From Paragemmobacter straminiformis (GTDB lineage: Bacteria; Pseudomonadota; Alphaproteobacteria; Rhodobacterales; Rhodobacteraceae), in NCBI RefSeq assembly GCF_014243445.1, contig NZ_JACLQD010000002.1:806001-870000 (forward strand): 64,000 nucleotides of DNA. Reading direction: 5' to 3'. The notes under the pieces are model-generated. The model was not told where the DNA came from. It was given only the letters and a program-made list of their open reading frames with translations, and did not search any database. Shown here piece after piece: positions 16,066 to 23,810 of the stretch. The translations under genes and the position numbers were made by a program. The stretch's first letter is position 1. Each line of letters starts with the position of its first letter.

Positions 16066-17348
16066 TCCTTGTCGAATTCGATTTCGATTTCGATGCGGCG
16101 GTTCTTCTGGCGCCCCTCGGGGGTGGAGTTGTCGGCGACGGGGGCGGATTCGCCCTTGCTGACAGCGACAAGGTCGGTGTCGGGCATGGTGCCGCTTTCG
16201 GTGATGCTGCGGACAACGCTTGCGGCGCGGGCCGAGGCGAGTTCCCAGTTGTCGGTATAGGTGGAGCCCGAAAGCGGGACGTTGTCGGTATGGCCGGTGA
16301 CGACGATGCGCGCGGCCTTGCCCGAGACATCCTCGAGCTTGGCGATGATCTCTTGCGCCTGTGCGGTCATGTCGGCCGACCCCGAGGCGAAAGCCCCGCC
16401 CGCGCCGACGGTGACGACGACCGAGCCGTCGCGCTGTTCGATCTGCACATCGCCCTGGGCCATCTGCTCTTCGAGCGCCATGCCCAGTTTGACGGCGGCC
16501 ATCTTGGCGCGGATCAGGCCCACGCCCGAACCCGCCGCAGGGGCACCGCCCGAGGCGTCGCCCGTGGCCGGGGCACCCGTGGCATCGCCCGTGGCCGGAG
16601 CGCCCGAGGCGTCGCCCGTGGCGGGCGCACCTGTGGCATCGCCGGTGGCCGGAGCGCCTGCGGCGTCGCCCTGCTGCGCCGGCGCGGCGGCGGCGTTGGC
16701 GGCAGAATTGGCTGCGGCGGCCCCTGCGGTCAGGGCAGAGGCGATCTTGGCCGCATCCTCTTTGCTGGCCCCTTTGGGCAGGCGGATGGTGACGGCGCCC
16801 GCGTCGCTTTCGACCGTCAGTTCGCCCTGTGCCACGGCATCCTGCATGGCTTTGGCAAGGGCCTGCGCGGCCTGATCGGCGGCGCTGCCGCTGCCTGCAT
16901 CGTTGCTTGCGCCGTCACCCGTGGCGCCGCCCGGATTGCCCACGCCTTCGGCCTTGCCGCTGTCGGGCACTTCGGGGTCGCCCGATTGCGGGGTCGTGGC
17001 GGGTGGATCGTTGGTCTGTTCGCCCGATTGCGGGCCGAAGTGCAGGTCGATGATCGAGGTGCCGCCCTTGTCGGCATCGTTCGGGTCGATGGGCGCACGG
17101 CCGAAGGTCTGGCGCATCACCGAGGCGAAGGCGTTGAACTTGGGCTGGTCGGTTGTCGCGGTCATCAGCATGATGACGAAGAAGGCCATCAGAAGCGTCG
17201 CCATGTCGGCAAAGGTGATGATCCACGGGGGCGGGCAATGGCCGCCGCCGCCGTGATCGTCGCCCCCGCCATGCCCGCCGCCGCCATGATCGTCGTCATG
17301 GTCATGCGGGGCGTGGGCCTGGGCCGCTTTTGCCGGTGCCTTGCTCAT
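16062..17348 (-). CDS. motB: MotB/OmpA-family flagellar stator protein with His-rich N-terminus
   Basis: The protein has 428 residues. The order is: a cytoplasmic N-terminus with seven His and one Cys between residues 11 and 37; a single transmembrane helix WIITFADMATLLMAFFVIMLM with the ion-binding Asp; a long low-complexity linker with about four and a half copies of a nine-residue GDATGAPAT unit; and a peptidoglycan-binding OmpA domain (VTGHTDNVPLSG...NWELASARAASVV). It should form the torque-generating channel with MotA, whose TAA overlaps this ATG by one base (TAATG). I chose this start over longer upstream frames because of that coupling. Confidence 0.9.
   Translation of the reverse strand: MSKAPAKAAQAHAPHDHDDDHGGGGHGGGDDHGGGGHCPPPWIITFADMATLLMAFFVIMLMTATTDQPKFNAFASVMRQTFGRAPIDPNDADKGGTSIIDLHFGPQSGEQTNDPPATTPQSGDPEVPDSGKAEGVGNPGGATGDGASNDAGSGSAADQAAQALAKAMQDAVAQGELTVESDAGAVTIRLPKGASKEDAAKIASALTAGAAAANSAANAAAAPAQQGDAAGAPATGDATGAPATGDASGAPATGDATGAPATGDASGGAPAAGSGVGLIRAKMAAVKLGMALEEQMAQGDVQIEQRDGSVVVTVGAGGAFASGSADMTAQAQEIIAKLEDVSGKAARIVVTGHTDNVPLSGSTYTDNWELASARAASVVRSITESGTMPDTDLVAVSKGESAPVADNSTPEGRQKNRRIEIEIEFDKE
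16540..16670 (-). repeat. 27-base tandem repeats in the motB linker
   Basis: About 4.5 imperfect copies of a 27-base unit encode the nine-residue repeat GDATGAPAT/GDASGAPAT in the periplasmic linker of the MotB-like protein. Copy number is likely to vary between strains. Confidence 0.85.
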
Positions 17349-18112
17349 TACGCGGCAGCCTGAAGCTTGGCGCGTTCGGCGGGCGGCAGACGGGCGGCGA
17401 GGCCGTCGAGGATGACGCGCGGCGCTTCGGCGCGGGCAATGCCGCGCAGGCCTTCGATGGCGGCCTCGCAATAGGCGACTTCGCGGGCGGTGTTGTTCTT
17501 GAGCTTGGTTGCCATCGGGCCGAAGAACACGTTGGCGGCGATGGCCCCGTACATGGTGCCGACGAGGGCCGTGGCCATGCCTTTGCCGACGCTTGTCGGG
17601 TCGGCCATGTTGCCCATCATCTCGACCAGACCGATGAGCGTGCCGATCATCCCGTAGGCGGGGCCGAGTTCGACCCATGCCTTGCAGACGTCCTGCTTGG
17701 CGGAATGGCGCACCTTCATCGCGGCGATTTCGTTGTTGAGCTGCTTGGTCAGCTTGCCCTCATCCGCGCCGTCGATGAGCATCTGCATGCCGCGTTCGAG
17801 GAATTTGTGCGGCATCTCGCGGCCTTCGAGGGCCATGAGGCCGTCTTTGCGGGCGATGGTCGCAAGTTCCGACATCAGCCCGGCAAGGGCCGCGACATCG
17901 GTGTTGTGCTTCTTGAAGGCCGTGCCCATCGCCTTGAACGAGCCGAGGAAAACCTCCATCGGCGCGGTGTACATCACGGCGAAGAAACCGCCGACGAAAA
18001 CGATGGTGAAGCCGTGGACCGAGATGAAGGGTTCGATGTGCCCGCCGGCCAGCATGGTGCCGACCACGGCAAGAATGCCCCCGAAAAAGCCGATCGTCGT
18101 CGCCAGATCCAT
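17348..18112 (-). CDS. motA: MotA-family flagellar motor stator protein
   Basis: This 254-residue protein is the short MotA/PomA form. Helices are near 5-22 and 32-50 (FTIVFVGGFFAVMYTAP), and two more lie near 150-205 (GPAYGMIGTLIGLVEMM and ALVGTMYGAIAANVFFGPMA). A cytoplasmic loop between helices two and three carries charged residues, and YCEAAIEGLRGIARAEAPR follows the last helix. It forms the stator with the MotB-like partner encoded immediately downstream. No other flagellar genes are in the window, so this is an isolated stator operon. Whether it is driven by protons or sodium is not clear from sequence. Confidence 0.92.
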   Translation of the reverse strand: MDLATTIGFFGGILAVVGTMLAGGHIEPFISVHGFTIVFVGGFFAVMYTAPMEVFLGSFKAMGTAFKKHNTDVAALAGLMSELATIARKDGLMALEGREMPHKFLERGMQMLIDGADEGKLTKQLNNEIAAMKVRHSAKQDVCKAWVELGPAYGMIGTLIGLVEMMGNMADPTSVGKGMATALVGTMYGAIAANVFFGPMATKLKNNTAREVAYCEAAIEGLRGIARAEAPRVILDGLAARLPPAERAKLQAAA

Positions 18113-18248
18113 GCCCGTGCCCCTTTGTGTTCGACAAGGACAACGGCAAAACTTGTGCCACTTATAGCATAGGCGGTGCGAAGCCCTGCATCTTGTGGTG
18201 TTTTGCGGGGCGCATCGGCGTCATGGGCGCAGGGTCGGGCGGGTGGTT

Positions 18249-18276
18249 TTCTGCGGGAAACCGCTTTCCCGCAGAA
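18249..18276. terminator. Stem-loop between rhaI and motA
   Basis: A perfect 12-bp stem (ttctgcgggaaa / tttcccgcagaa) with a ccgc loop lies 36 bases beyond the rhaI stop. There is no long T tract, so termination would depend on the stem. It also upstream-flanks motA by about 140 bases. Confidence 0.5.
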
Positions 18277-18312
18277 ATCGGGTTTCGGCACTTTGCGCGG
18301 GATGTCGCGCGG

Positions 18313-19587
18313 CTAGACGATGCCGCCGCCGCCGCCGGTCACCCTGGGGCGCACGGCGGCGACCTTGGCGCGGTAGCCGCTGGCGCGGTAGGTGGCGACG
18401 GGGTCGATGGCGCCGCCCGCCTCCATCCGCGCCATCGCAAGGACGGGTTCGACATCGGTGCGGAAGCCGTGCTTGAGCGTGGTGGTCGCCATCAGCGCGT
18501 CGTTGCCGTCCTGACAGGCTGCCAGCGCCTTGCGGTCGACGAGCAGCGCCTGTGCATAGGCGCGCTGCACCTCGGTCGCCGAGACCATCAGGCTTTCGAT
18601 CGGGTCGGTGACGTTGTGGCTTTGGTCAAGCATATGGGCGGGCGAGAAGCCGGCCTTGCCTTCGGCCCCGACAAGTTCGTTGAAGACGAGGAACAGGCGG
18701 TAAGGGTCGATGGAGCCGGTATCGAGGTCGTCATCGCCGTATTTGCTGTCGTTGAAGTGGAAGCCGCCCAGCTTGCCGAACTGGATCAGGCGGGCCACGA
18801 TCATCTCGATGTTCACATTGGGCGCATGGTGGCCGAGATCCACAAGGCAGAAGGCCTTGTCGCCCAGTTCCTTGGCGATCAGGTAGTTGGTGCCCCAATC
18901 CTGAACCACGGTCGAATAGAAGGCGGGTTCGAACATCTTGTGTTCCGAGAAGATGCGCCAATCGTCCGGAAGGGCGGCGTAGACCTGTTTCATCGACTCG
19001 AGATAGCGTTCGAACTGGCGGGTGAAATCGGTCTGGCCGGGAAAGTTGGAGCCGTCGCCGATCCAGACGGTCAGGGCCTTGGACCCGAGGGCGCGACCGA
19101 TCTCGATGCATTCGATGTTGTGTTCGACCGCCTGCGCGCGGGTGGCACGGTCGGCATGCGAGAGCGAGCCGAATTTGTAGCTGTGCGGCTGGTCGGGCTG
19201 GTCCTGGAAGGTGTTCGAGTTCATCGCGTCGAAGCGCAGGCCAAGCTGTGCCGCCTTGGCCAGAAGATCGGCGGCGGGGGCCTTGTCCCACGGGATGTGC
19301 AGCGACACGGCGGGGGTGGCGCGGGTCAGGGACTGGATCACGCCGCAATCCTCGAGCTTGTCGAAGATGTGGCGCGGCTCGCCCGCGCCCGGAAAGCGCG
19401 CAAAGCGGGTGCCGCCCGTGCCGACGCCCCAGCTTGGCACGGCCACGCCATAGCTTGCGACCTTGGCCTTGACGGCGGCGATGTCGATGCCGCGGCGCGC
19501 GAGGTTTTCGCCGAGCGCGTCGTAATCGGCCCGCAGGGCGGCGGCGCGTTTGGCGTTTTCGGCCTCGATGATGCTTTTGTCGATCAT
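18313..19587 (-). CDS. rhaI: L-rhamnose isomerase (RhaI type)
   Basis: This 424-residue TIM-barrel sugar isomerase starts MIDKSIIEAENAKRAAALRADY. Metal and substrate motifs include SEHKMFEPAFYSTVVQDWG, LVDLGHHAPNVNIE and GGFHFNDSKYGDDDLDTGSIDP, matching the Pseudomonas stutzeri/Rhizobium-type L-rhamnose isomerase rather than E. coli RhaA. It converts L-rhamnose to L-rhamnulose in the cytoplasm, with divalent metal. It lies 16 bases after rhaD in a rhaDI unit divergent from rhaRSTPQUK. I used the ATG at 19587; an in-frame extension upstream overlaps the rhaD end. Confidence 0.93.
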   Translation of the reverse strand: MIDKSIIEAENAKRAAALRADYDALGENLARRGIDIAAVKAKVASYGVAVPSWGVGTGGTRFARFPGAGEPRHIFDKLEDCGVIQSLTRATPAVSLHIPWDKAPAADLLAKAAQLGLRFDAMNSNTFQDQPDQPHSYKFGSLSHADRATRAQAVEHNIECIEIGRALGSKALTVWIGDGSNFPGQTDFTRQFERYLESMKQVYAALPDDWRIFSEHKMFEPAFYSTVVQDWGTNYLIAKELGDKAFCLVDLGHHAPNVNIEMIVARLIQFGKLGGFHFNDSKYGDDDLDTGSIDPYRLFLVFNELVGAEGKAGFSPAHMLDQSHNVTDPIESLMVSATEVQRAYAQALLVDRKALAACQDGNDALMATTTLKHGFRTDVEPVLAMARMEAGGAIDPVATYRASGYRAKVAAVRPRVTGGGGGIV

Positions 19588-19603
19588 GTCCGTTCCCCCG
19601 GGA

Positions 19604-21706
19604 TCAGCGCGTGAAAGCCTGGACGTTGCCCGCATCCACGTTGAGGATGTTCCCCGTGGATTTGGCCGACTGGTCCGAGGCAAGGAAATAGGCGGCTTCG
19701 GCGATATCCTCGGGCAGGACCGAGCGTTTCAGCATCGACCGCTGGCGGTACATCTCTTCCAGCCCGTCCTTGTCGGTCTTGTAGGTGCTGGCGCGCTGGT
19801 CGAGCCATTCGCCCGACCAGATCTTCGACCCTTTCAGAACCGCATCCGGATTGACCACGTTGACGCGGATGCCCGCTTCGGCCCCTTCGAGCGCGAGGCA
19901 GCGGGCAAGGTGGATTTCGGCGGCCTTGGCCGTGCAATAGGCCGAGGCGTTGGGGCTGGCGGCAAGCCCGTTCTTGGAAGCGATAAAGACGACCGCGCCA
20001 CCGATGCCCTGCGCGCGGAAGAGTTTGAACGCCTCGCGGCTGACAAGGAAATACCCCGTGGACAGGATATCCATGTTCTTGTTCCAGAGCGCGAGGGTCG
20101 TTTCCTCGATCGGGGCCGAGGAGGCGATGCCCGCGTTCGAGACGAGGATATCGAGGCCGCCGAATTCCACCGAAGTCCGGGCATAGGCGGAGAGGACCTC
20201 GTCCTCGCGCGTGACGTTCATCGATACGGTGCGGACGACATCGCGGCCGAAGCGGCCTGCCAGATTGTCGGCGGTGGCGGTCAGCGCCGCATCGTCGATA
20301 TCGGCAAGCATCACGCAGGCGCCTTCGCGCAGGTAACGCTCGGCCGTGGCCGAACCGATGCCCCCTGCCCCGCCGGTGATGAAGGCCACGCGTCCGGCCA
20401 GCGATTTCGGCTTGGGCATGCGCTGGAGTTTTGCTTCCTCGAGCAGCCAGTATTCGATGTCGAAGGCTTCCTGTTCGGGCAGGCCGCAATATTCGGAAAC
20501 GGTGTCGGCCCCGCGCATCACGTTGATGGCGTTCACGTAGAATTCGCCGGAAATGCGGGCGGTCGCCTTGTCCTTGGCGAAGGTGATCATGCCCACGCCG
20601 GGGATCAGGTAGACCACGGCATTCGGGTCGCGCAGTGGCGGCGAGTCGGGGTGTTTGCAGCGTTCGTAATAGGCGGCGTAGCCTTGGCGGTATTCGGCCA
20701 CCTGTCCGGCAAGGGCGGAAAGGGTGGCGTCCACATCGGGCCTGGCGGGGTCGAAGCCGACGACCAGCGGGCAGATCTTGGTCCGCAGGAAGTGGTCGGG
20801 GCAGGACGTGCCAAGCGCCGCGAGGGGTTTCAGCCTGGCCGAGTTGACGAATTCCAGCACGGCGGGTTGATCGTCGAAATGGCCGACCATGCGGTGATCG
20901 GCGCTGATCATGCCGCGGATCGCGGGCATCAGGCGGGCGGCCACGGCGCGGCGGGCATCGGCGTCGAGCGATTGCGCCACCGCGCCGCCGAAGATGGTCT
21001 TGCCGGCGGTTTCGGCGGCGAACCAGTCCATCGCCTTCTGGATGATCTCGACCGTCAGCGCGTAGCAGGCCTTGGCGTCGTCATCCCATGTGAAAAGCCC
21101 GTGCGATTCCAGAACCACACCTTTGGCATCCGGGTTCTCGAGGCAGAATTTCTCGAGCCAGAGGCCAAGCTCGAACCCCGGGCGTTTCCACGGCAGCCAG
21201 CCGATGTCATCGCCGAAGATCTGCCGGGTGAGCGCGCGCGAGTTCTTCGAGGCCGCGATGGCGATGATCGCGTCGGGGTGCATGTGGTCGACATGTTTTC
21301 TGGGCACATAGGCGTGCAGCGGCGTGTCGATGGAAGCCGCGCGGGTGTTGAGGTTGAAGGTGCAATGGGGCAGCAGGCCCACCATCTCGTCCTCCATCGC
21401 CACGCCGCGATAGATGCCCTTCAGGGCGCGCAGCTTGTCCATGTAGAGCGTGGCGAAACCATCCATCTTGATCGAGCCGACGTCACCGCCCGACCCCTTG
21501 ACCCAAAGCACTTCGACCATCGCGCCGGAAAGCGGGTCTTTTTCCAGGACCTTGGCCGATGTGTTGCCGCCGCCGTAGTTGGTGATGCGCTTGTCCGATC
21601 CGAGCAGGTTCGACCGGTAGAGCAGTTTCTCGGGCTCGGTCATGCCCGCGGCGCGCGCATCATCCCAAAGGTTCATCAGCCGGGAACCGGCGGCGGCAGT
21701 GGTCAT
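19604..21706 (-). CDS. rhaD: Bifunctional rhamnulose-1-phosphate aldolase/short-chain (lactaldehyde) dehydrogenase
   Basis: This 700-residue fusion has a class II aldolase domain in residues about 1-410 (YGGGNTSAKV, the HxH-type metal motif in VPRKHVDHMHPDAI, and ESHGLFTWDD). An SDR domain fills about 428-700 (TGGAGGIGSA cofactor loop and the SAYCTAK catalytic Tyr/Lys). It cleaves rhamnulose-1-phosphate to dihydroxyacetone phosphate and L-lactaldehyde, and oxidises the lactaldehyde to lactate. This fusion is the usual RhaD of Rhizobiales and Rhodobacterales. It has a GAGGATGCC ribosome-binding stretch directly before the ATG, and transcription starts from the phased operator region it shares with rhaR. 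Confidence 0.94.
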   Translation of the reverse strand: MTTAAAGSRLMNLWDDARAAGMTEPEKLLYRSNLLGSDKRITNYGGGNTSAKVLEKDPLSGAMVEVLWVKGSGGDVGSIKMDGFATLYMDKLRALKGIYRGVAMEDEMVGLLPHCTFNLNTRAASIDTPLHAYVPRKHVDHMHPDAIIAIAASKNSRALTRQIFGDDIGWLPWKRPGFELGLWLEKFCLENPDAKGVVLESHGLFTWDDDAKACYALTVEIIQKAMDWFAAETAGKTIFGGAVAQSLDADARRAVAARLMPAIRGMISADHRMVGHFDDQPAVLEFVNSARLKPLAALGTSCPDHFLRTKICPLVVGFDPARPDVDATLSALAGQVAEYRQGYAAYYERCKHPDSPPLRDPNAVVYLIPGVGMITFAKDKATARISGEFYVNAINVMRGADTVSEYCGLPEQEAFDIEYWLLEEAKLQRMPKPKSLAGRVAFITGGAGGIGSATAERYLREGACVMLADIDDAALTATADNLAGRFGRDVVRTVSMNVTREDEVLSAYARTSVEFGGLDILVSNAGIASSAPIEETTLALWNKNMDILSTGYFLVSREAFKLFRAQGIGGAVVFIASKNGLAASPNASAYCTAKAAEIHLARCLALEGAEAGIRVNVVNPDAVLKGSKIWSGEWLDQRASTYKTDKDGLEEMYRQRSMLKRSVLPEDIAEAAYFLASDQSAKSTGNILNVDAGNVQAFTR

Positions 21707-21770
21707 GGCATCCTCCCTTGGCGCGGCAAGCCCCGCGCTTTGGTCAAGGTTTGTGACCAGCGCGGATGAA

Positions 21771-21850
21771 TGTCAATCAAAAACGATCATCTTCAATCAT
21801 GCTGCAAGTGCAAAATGATTGCTGTGATTGAAAATGATTGACAGTGATTG
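21771..21850. promoter_or_regulatory. Divergent rhaD/rhaR promoter region with a phased TGATTG operator array
   Basis: TGATTG occurs on the plus strand at 21816, 21825, 21835 and 21845. On the minus strand its reverse CAATCA is at 21774 and 21794, with variant CGATCA at 21784. Units are 9-10 bases apart, one helical turn, and point outward from a centre near 21807. TTGACA hexamers sit at both ends: minus strand at 21776-21771 for rhaD, and plus strand at 21838-21843 for rhaR. The DeoR-type regulator encoded next is the likely binder. Confidence 0.7.
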
Positions 21851-21885
21851 AATTCAACGGCAGCGTGATGGGCAGGGAGAACGAC

Positions 21886-22695
21886 ATGCACGAAAGCGAA
21901 AGGCACAGAATCATCCTGTCGGCGGTGCAGGAACGGCCCGTGGCGACGGTCGCCGATCTGGTCACCCTGACGGGGGCGTCCGAGGCGACGGTGCGGCGCG
22001 ACATCGCGACGTTGCACGTGCAAAAGAAACTGCGGCGCGTGCGGGGCGGGGCCGAATCCATCGCGCCGCCGAACTTTGTCGGCATCAATGCCCGTCCGTT
22101 CAGCATGGATGAAAGCGTGCGGATCGCCGAGAAGCGGGCCATCGCGCGTGCGGCGGTCGATCTGTGCGACGACGGCTCGCCCATCATCATCAACGGCGGG
22201 ACGACGACATTCCAGATGGTGCATCCGCTGACGGCAAAGCGGTTGCAGGTGTTCACCAACAGCTTTCCCATCGCGGAGCATCTGCTCAAGCATTCCAAGA
22301 ATACGGTGCTGCTGCCCGCGGGGGCGATCTATCGCGAGCAGAACATCATCCTTTCGCCCTTCGACAATGACGGATCGTCGCATTTCTGGGCGCGGCGGAT
22401 GTTCATGGGCTGCCGCGGGCTTGGCCCGCTGGGGCTGATGGAGGGCGACCCGCTGCTGATCCAGGCCGAACAGAAGCTGATCGGTCAGGCGGACGAGCTG
22501 GTGGTGCTGGCCGACAGCACGAAATTCGCCAAGCGGTCGAGCATGGTGCTTTGCCCGCTGGCGCGGATTCACACGGTGATCACCGACGAAGGCATTTCCG
22601 ACCGCGACGCAGCGATGCTGGAAGCGGCGGATGTAAGGCTGATCGTGGCGCAGGTCGGCGCCACGGACAGACAGATGACCGCGCAGGAAGCTTGA
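21886..22695 (+). CDS. rhaR: DeoR-family rhamnose regulator
   Basis: This 269-residue DeoR-type protein has the N-terminal helix-turn-helix RPVATVADLVTLTGASEATVRRDIATLHVQKKLRRVRGGAE (residues 16-56). A C-terminal sugar-phosphate-sensing domain follows, with IIINGGTTTFQM, VFTNSFPIAEHLL and the D-S-T-K-F motif in VLADSTKFAKRS. The start at 21886 is preferred because of the agggaga ribosome-binding site eight bases upstream; TTG 21838 and ATG 21868 are in frame but add an operator-derived N-terminus. By analogy with Rhizobium leguminosarum it represses the rha operons until a rhamnose-derived signal binds. Confidence 0.9.
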   Translation: MHESERHRIILSAVQERPVATVADLVTLTGASEATVRRDIATLHVQKKLRRVRGGAESIAPPNFVGINARPFSMDESVRIAEKRAIARAAVDLCDDGSPIIINGGTTTFQMVHPLTAKRLQVFTNSFPIAEHLLKHSKNTVLLPAGAIYREQNIILSPFDNDGSSHFWARRMFMGCRGLGPLGLMEGDPLLIQAEQKLIGQADELVVLADSTKFAKRSSMVLCPLARIHTVITDEGISDRDAAMLEAADVRLIVAQVGATDRQMTAQEA

Positions 22696-22738
22696 AGCGC
22701 GGCGCGACCAGAATGACTGAACGCTCAGGGAGGAAAGA

Positions 22739-23728
22739 ATGAGCATACTTCGCAAGGCACTGACGACGGCGGCGCTTGCCACCGCGCTTATCGCGACCGG
22801 CGCCCATGCCGAAACCAAGCGCATCGCGCTTGTGGTCAAGGCGCTGGGGATCGGCTTCTTCGAAGCGGCCAACAAGGGCGCGGAAGAGGCCGCCAAGGAA
22901 CTCGGCGATGTGGAGATCATCTACACCGGTCCGACCGACACCACCGCCGAAGGCCAGATCGAGGTGATCAACGCCCTGATCGCGCAGGGCGTGGACGCCA
23001 TCGCCATCTCGGCCAACGACCCCGACGCCGTGGCCCCCGCGCTGCAAAAGGCGATGGAGCGTGGCATCACCGTGATCTCGTGGGATTCGGGCGTGGCCAA
23101 GGAAGGCCGCCAGATGCACCTGAACCCGTCGTCGAGCGCGCTGATCGGCAATACGATCATCAAGCTTGCCGCCGACCACATGCCCGAAGGCGGTGACGTG
23201 GCGATCCTGTCGGCCACCTCGACCTCGACCAACCAGAACATCTGGATCGAAGAGGCGACCAAGGTTCTGCCGAACTATCCGGGCATCAACCTTGTCGCCA
23301 CGGTCTATGGCGATGACCTTGCCGACAAATCCTACCGCGAGGCGCAGGGCCTGATCCAGACGTATCCGAACCTGAAGGCGATCATCGCGCCGACGACGGT
23401 GGGCATTCTGGCAGCCAGCCAAGCCGTGACCGACGCCGGCAAGATCGGCGCGATCAACGTGACGGGCCTTGGCCTGCCGTCGGAAATGGCCGGCGCGGTC
23501 GAATCCGGGGCGACCATCTCCTTCGCGATCTGGAACCCGATCGATCTGGGCTATGCTGCGACCATGCTGGCCTACAACATCTCGAACGGGGCCAAGGCCG
23601 AGCCGGGCGCGTCGATCCCGATGGGCCGAATGGGCGCTGCGACGCTGGACGAGAATAACGAAGCGGCCATGTCCGACCCCTTCACCTACGACAAATCGAA
23701 CATCGAAGAGTTCAAGTCGATCTTCTGA
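22739..23728 (+). CDS. rhaS: Rhamnose ABC transporter substrate-binding protein
   Basis: This 329-residue periplasmic-binding protein of the ribose/autoinducer-2 type has a signal peptide of about 24 residues (cleavage near AHA|ETK). The ligand-binding fold follows: RIALVVKALGIGFFEAANKGAEE, ALIAQGVDAIAISANDPDAV, ISWDSGVAKEGRQMHLNPSSS. It is the first transporter gene after rhaR (44 bases) and precedes the ATPase and two permeases. The order R-S-T-P-Q-U-K and the divergent rhaDI match the Rhizobium rhamnose locus, so the ligand is very probably L-rhamnose. Confidence 0.93.
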   Translation: MSILRKALTTAALATALIATGAHAETKRIALVVKALGIGFFEAANKGAEEAAKELGDVEIIYTGPTDTTAEGQIEVINALIAQGVDAIAISANDPDAVAPALQKAMERGITVISWDSGVAKEGRQMHLNPSSSALIGNTIIKLAADHMPEGGDVAILSATSTSTNQNIWIEEATKVLPNYPGINLVATVYGDDLADKSYREAQGLIQTYPNLKAIIAPTTVGILAASQAVTDAGKIGAINVTGLGLPSEMAGAVESGATISFAIWNPIDLGYAATMLAYNISNGAKAEPGASIPMGRMGAATLDENNEAAMSDPFTYDKSNIEEFKSIF

Positions 23729-23810
23729 TCTGCCCCCCCTTCGGGCGGCCGCGCAACCGTACCGCCCGAAGGATTTACCCCCCCCCCATTTCATACGACC
23801 GGACAGAGCC

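Noticed and set aside
23778-23787. Ten-base C run before rhaT as a phase-variation switch
   Set aside because: It lies outside the coding frame, between rhaS and rhaT; there is no sign that a length change would alter the frame of either gene.
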